Of a stretch of DNA of 64,000 nucleotides, positions 63,708 through 64,000 are shown in pieces. The stretch comes from Pedobacter changchengzhani. Lineage in GTDB: Bacteria; Bacteroidota; Bacteroidia; Sphingobacteriales; Sphingobacteriaceae. Position numbers and translations under genes: made by a program. The notes beneath the pieces are model-generated. The model was not told the DNA's origin, did not search any database, and saw nothing but the letters and a program-made list of their open reading frames with translations. How positions within the stretch are numbered: position 1 is the stretch's first letter; each line of letters starts with the position of its first letter. The stretch covers positions 124,001-188,000 of the forward strand of contig NZ_SJCY01000004.1 in the NCBI RefSeq assembly GCF_004354365.1, written 5' to 3'.

Positions 63708-64000
63708 TAGTTAAGTTGAAAATTAACAGGCATGCGCATTCTGTACCTGACATCGTTTCCATTTAGTTTAGCTGGGCTCCATTTAGGCATTCTCTTCATC
63801 ACCCGCATCACTTCTTCATCTAAACCAAACCCCAAACCTTTATCAATTTTAATTTCAGTAACTGATCCATCTTTTTCAATTACAAAAGTGAGTATGATTG
63901 TACCTTCAATCCCATTTTCGAGAGCCTCAGCAGGATACTCAACATGCTCCCCAACATACTTGCGAGCATTGTTTATTCCGCCAGGATATTCTGGCAAAAC
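63707..64000 (-). CDS. TonB C-terminal-domain protein (5' end beyond the window)
   Basis: At least 97 residues of a TonB_C domain: PEYPGGINNARKYVGEHVEY, then GTIILTFVIEKDGSVTEIKI, VMRVMKRMPKWSPAKLNG and a RMPVNFQLN end. It reads through the window edge with no start, so it is partial. TonB-type domains link inner-membrane energy to outer-membrane transporters. Isolated copies in Bacteroidota often sit in lipoprotein operons. Confidence 0.8.
   Translation of the reverse strand, partial: VLPEYPGGINNARKYVGEHVEYPAEALENGIEGTIILTFVIEKDGSVTEIKIDKGLGFGLDEEVMRVMKRMPKWSPAKLNGNDVRYRMRMPVNFQLN

Noticed and set aside
1..64000. CRISPR array or complete insertion sequence
   Set aside because: No regularly spaced direct repeats of 24-40 bases with unique spacers, and no transposase motif in any frame. 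The only short regular spacing is the 21-bp operator phasing.

Overview
The window looks like chromosomal DNA of a Bacteroidota bacterium, most likely family Sphingobacteriaceae (Pedobacter or a close relative). The evidence is the low GC content, -7 elements of the Bacteroidota form TANNTTTG, very many lipoproteins with SxxC-type lipoboxes, a phosphate-selective porin, LytS/LytTR signalling, DKNYY and lamin-tail proteins, and palindromic repeats of a style I associate with this group. The genus is inference.

Layout. 1-1461: end of a DUF3817 gene, tRNA-Leu(CAA) with terminator, and a DUF2807 lipoprotein. 1480-4779 (minus): a decayed defence or mobile patch, with a small protein plus a broken GNAT gene (toxin-antitoxin-like), an XRE regulator, a Gp37/Gp68-like protein with its TcmP partner, and a deletion scar joining the start of hsdR to the end of hsdS. 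5141-13103: ordinary metabolism, with cytochrome b561, an Acg-type flavoprotein, a run of porin, lamin-tail lipoprotein, two CYTH-type proteins and an SLC13 carrier, and a universal stress protein.

13268-64000: about 50 kb of mostly unrecognised secreted, lipid-anchored and small membrane proteins, with TPR, ankyrin, DUF1266, DUF4272, DUF6714, DKNYY, FG-GAP-like and TIGR02117 members. Several families occur in two or three copies, and broken ends of paralogues are scattered between genes, so the region is gaining and losing genes actively. A three-gene operon (TPR sensor histidine kinase, LytTR response regulator, small membrane protein) lies inside it at 19799-22832.

Main hunt result. Upstream of the first gene of several transcription runs in this region, and upstream of the kinase operon itself, there are two or three direct copies of a ~10-bp box (TAACGAATAA on the gene strand) phased at exactly 21 bp. 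This is the geometry of known LytTR operators (BtsR, YpdB). The boxes always point toward the gene they precede. I propose that the kinase/LytTR pair autoregulates and controls a scattered regulon of cell-envelope lipoproteins and an ankyrin operon. The kinase promoter with its three boxes is also duplicated 6.4 kb upstream, in front of another gene. All of this is read by eye and has not been tested computationally.
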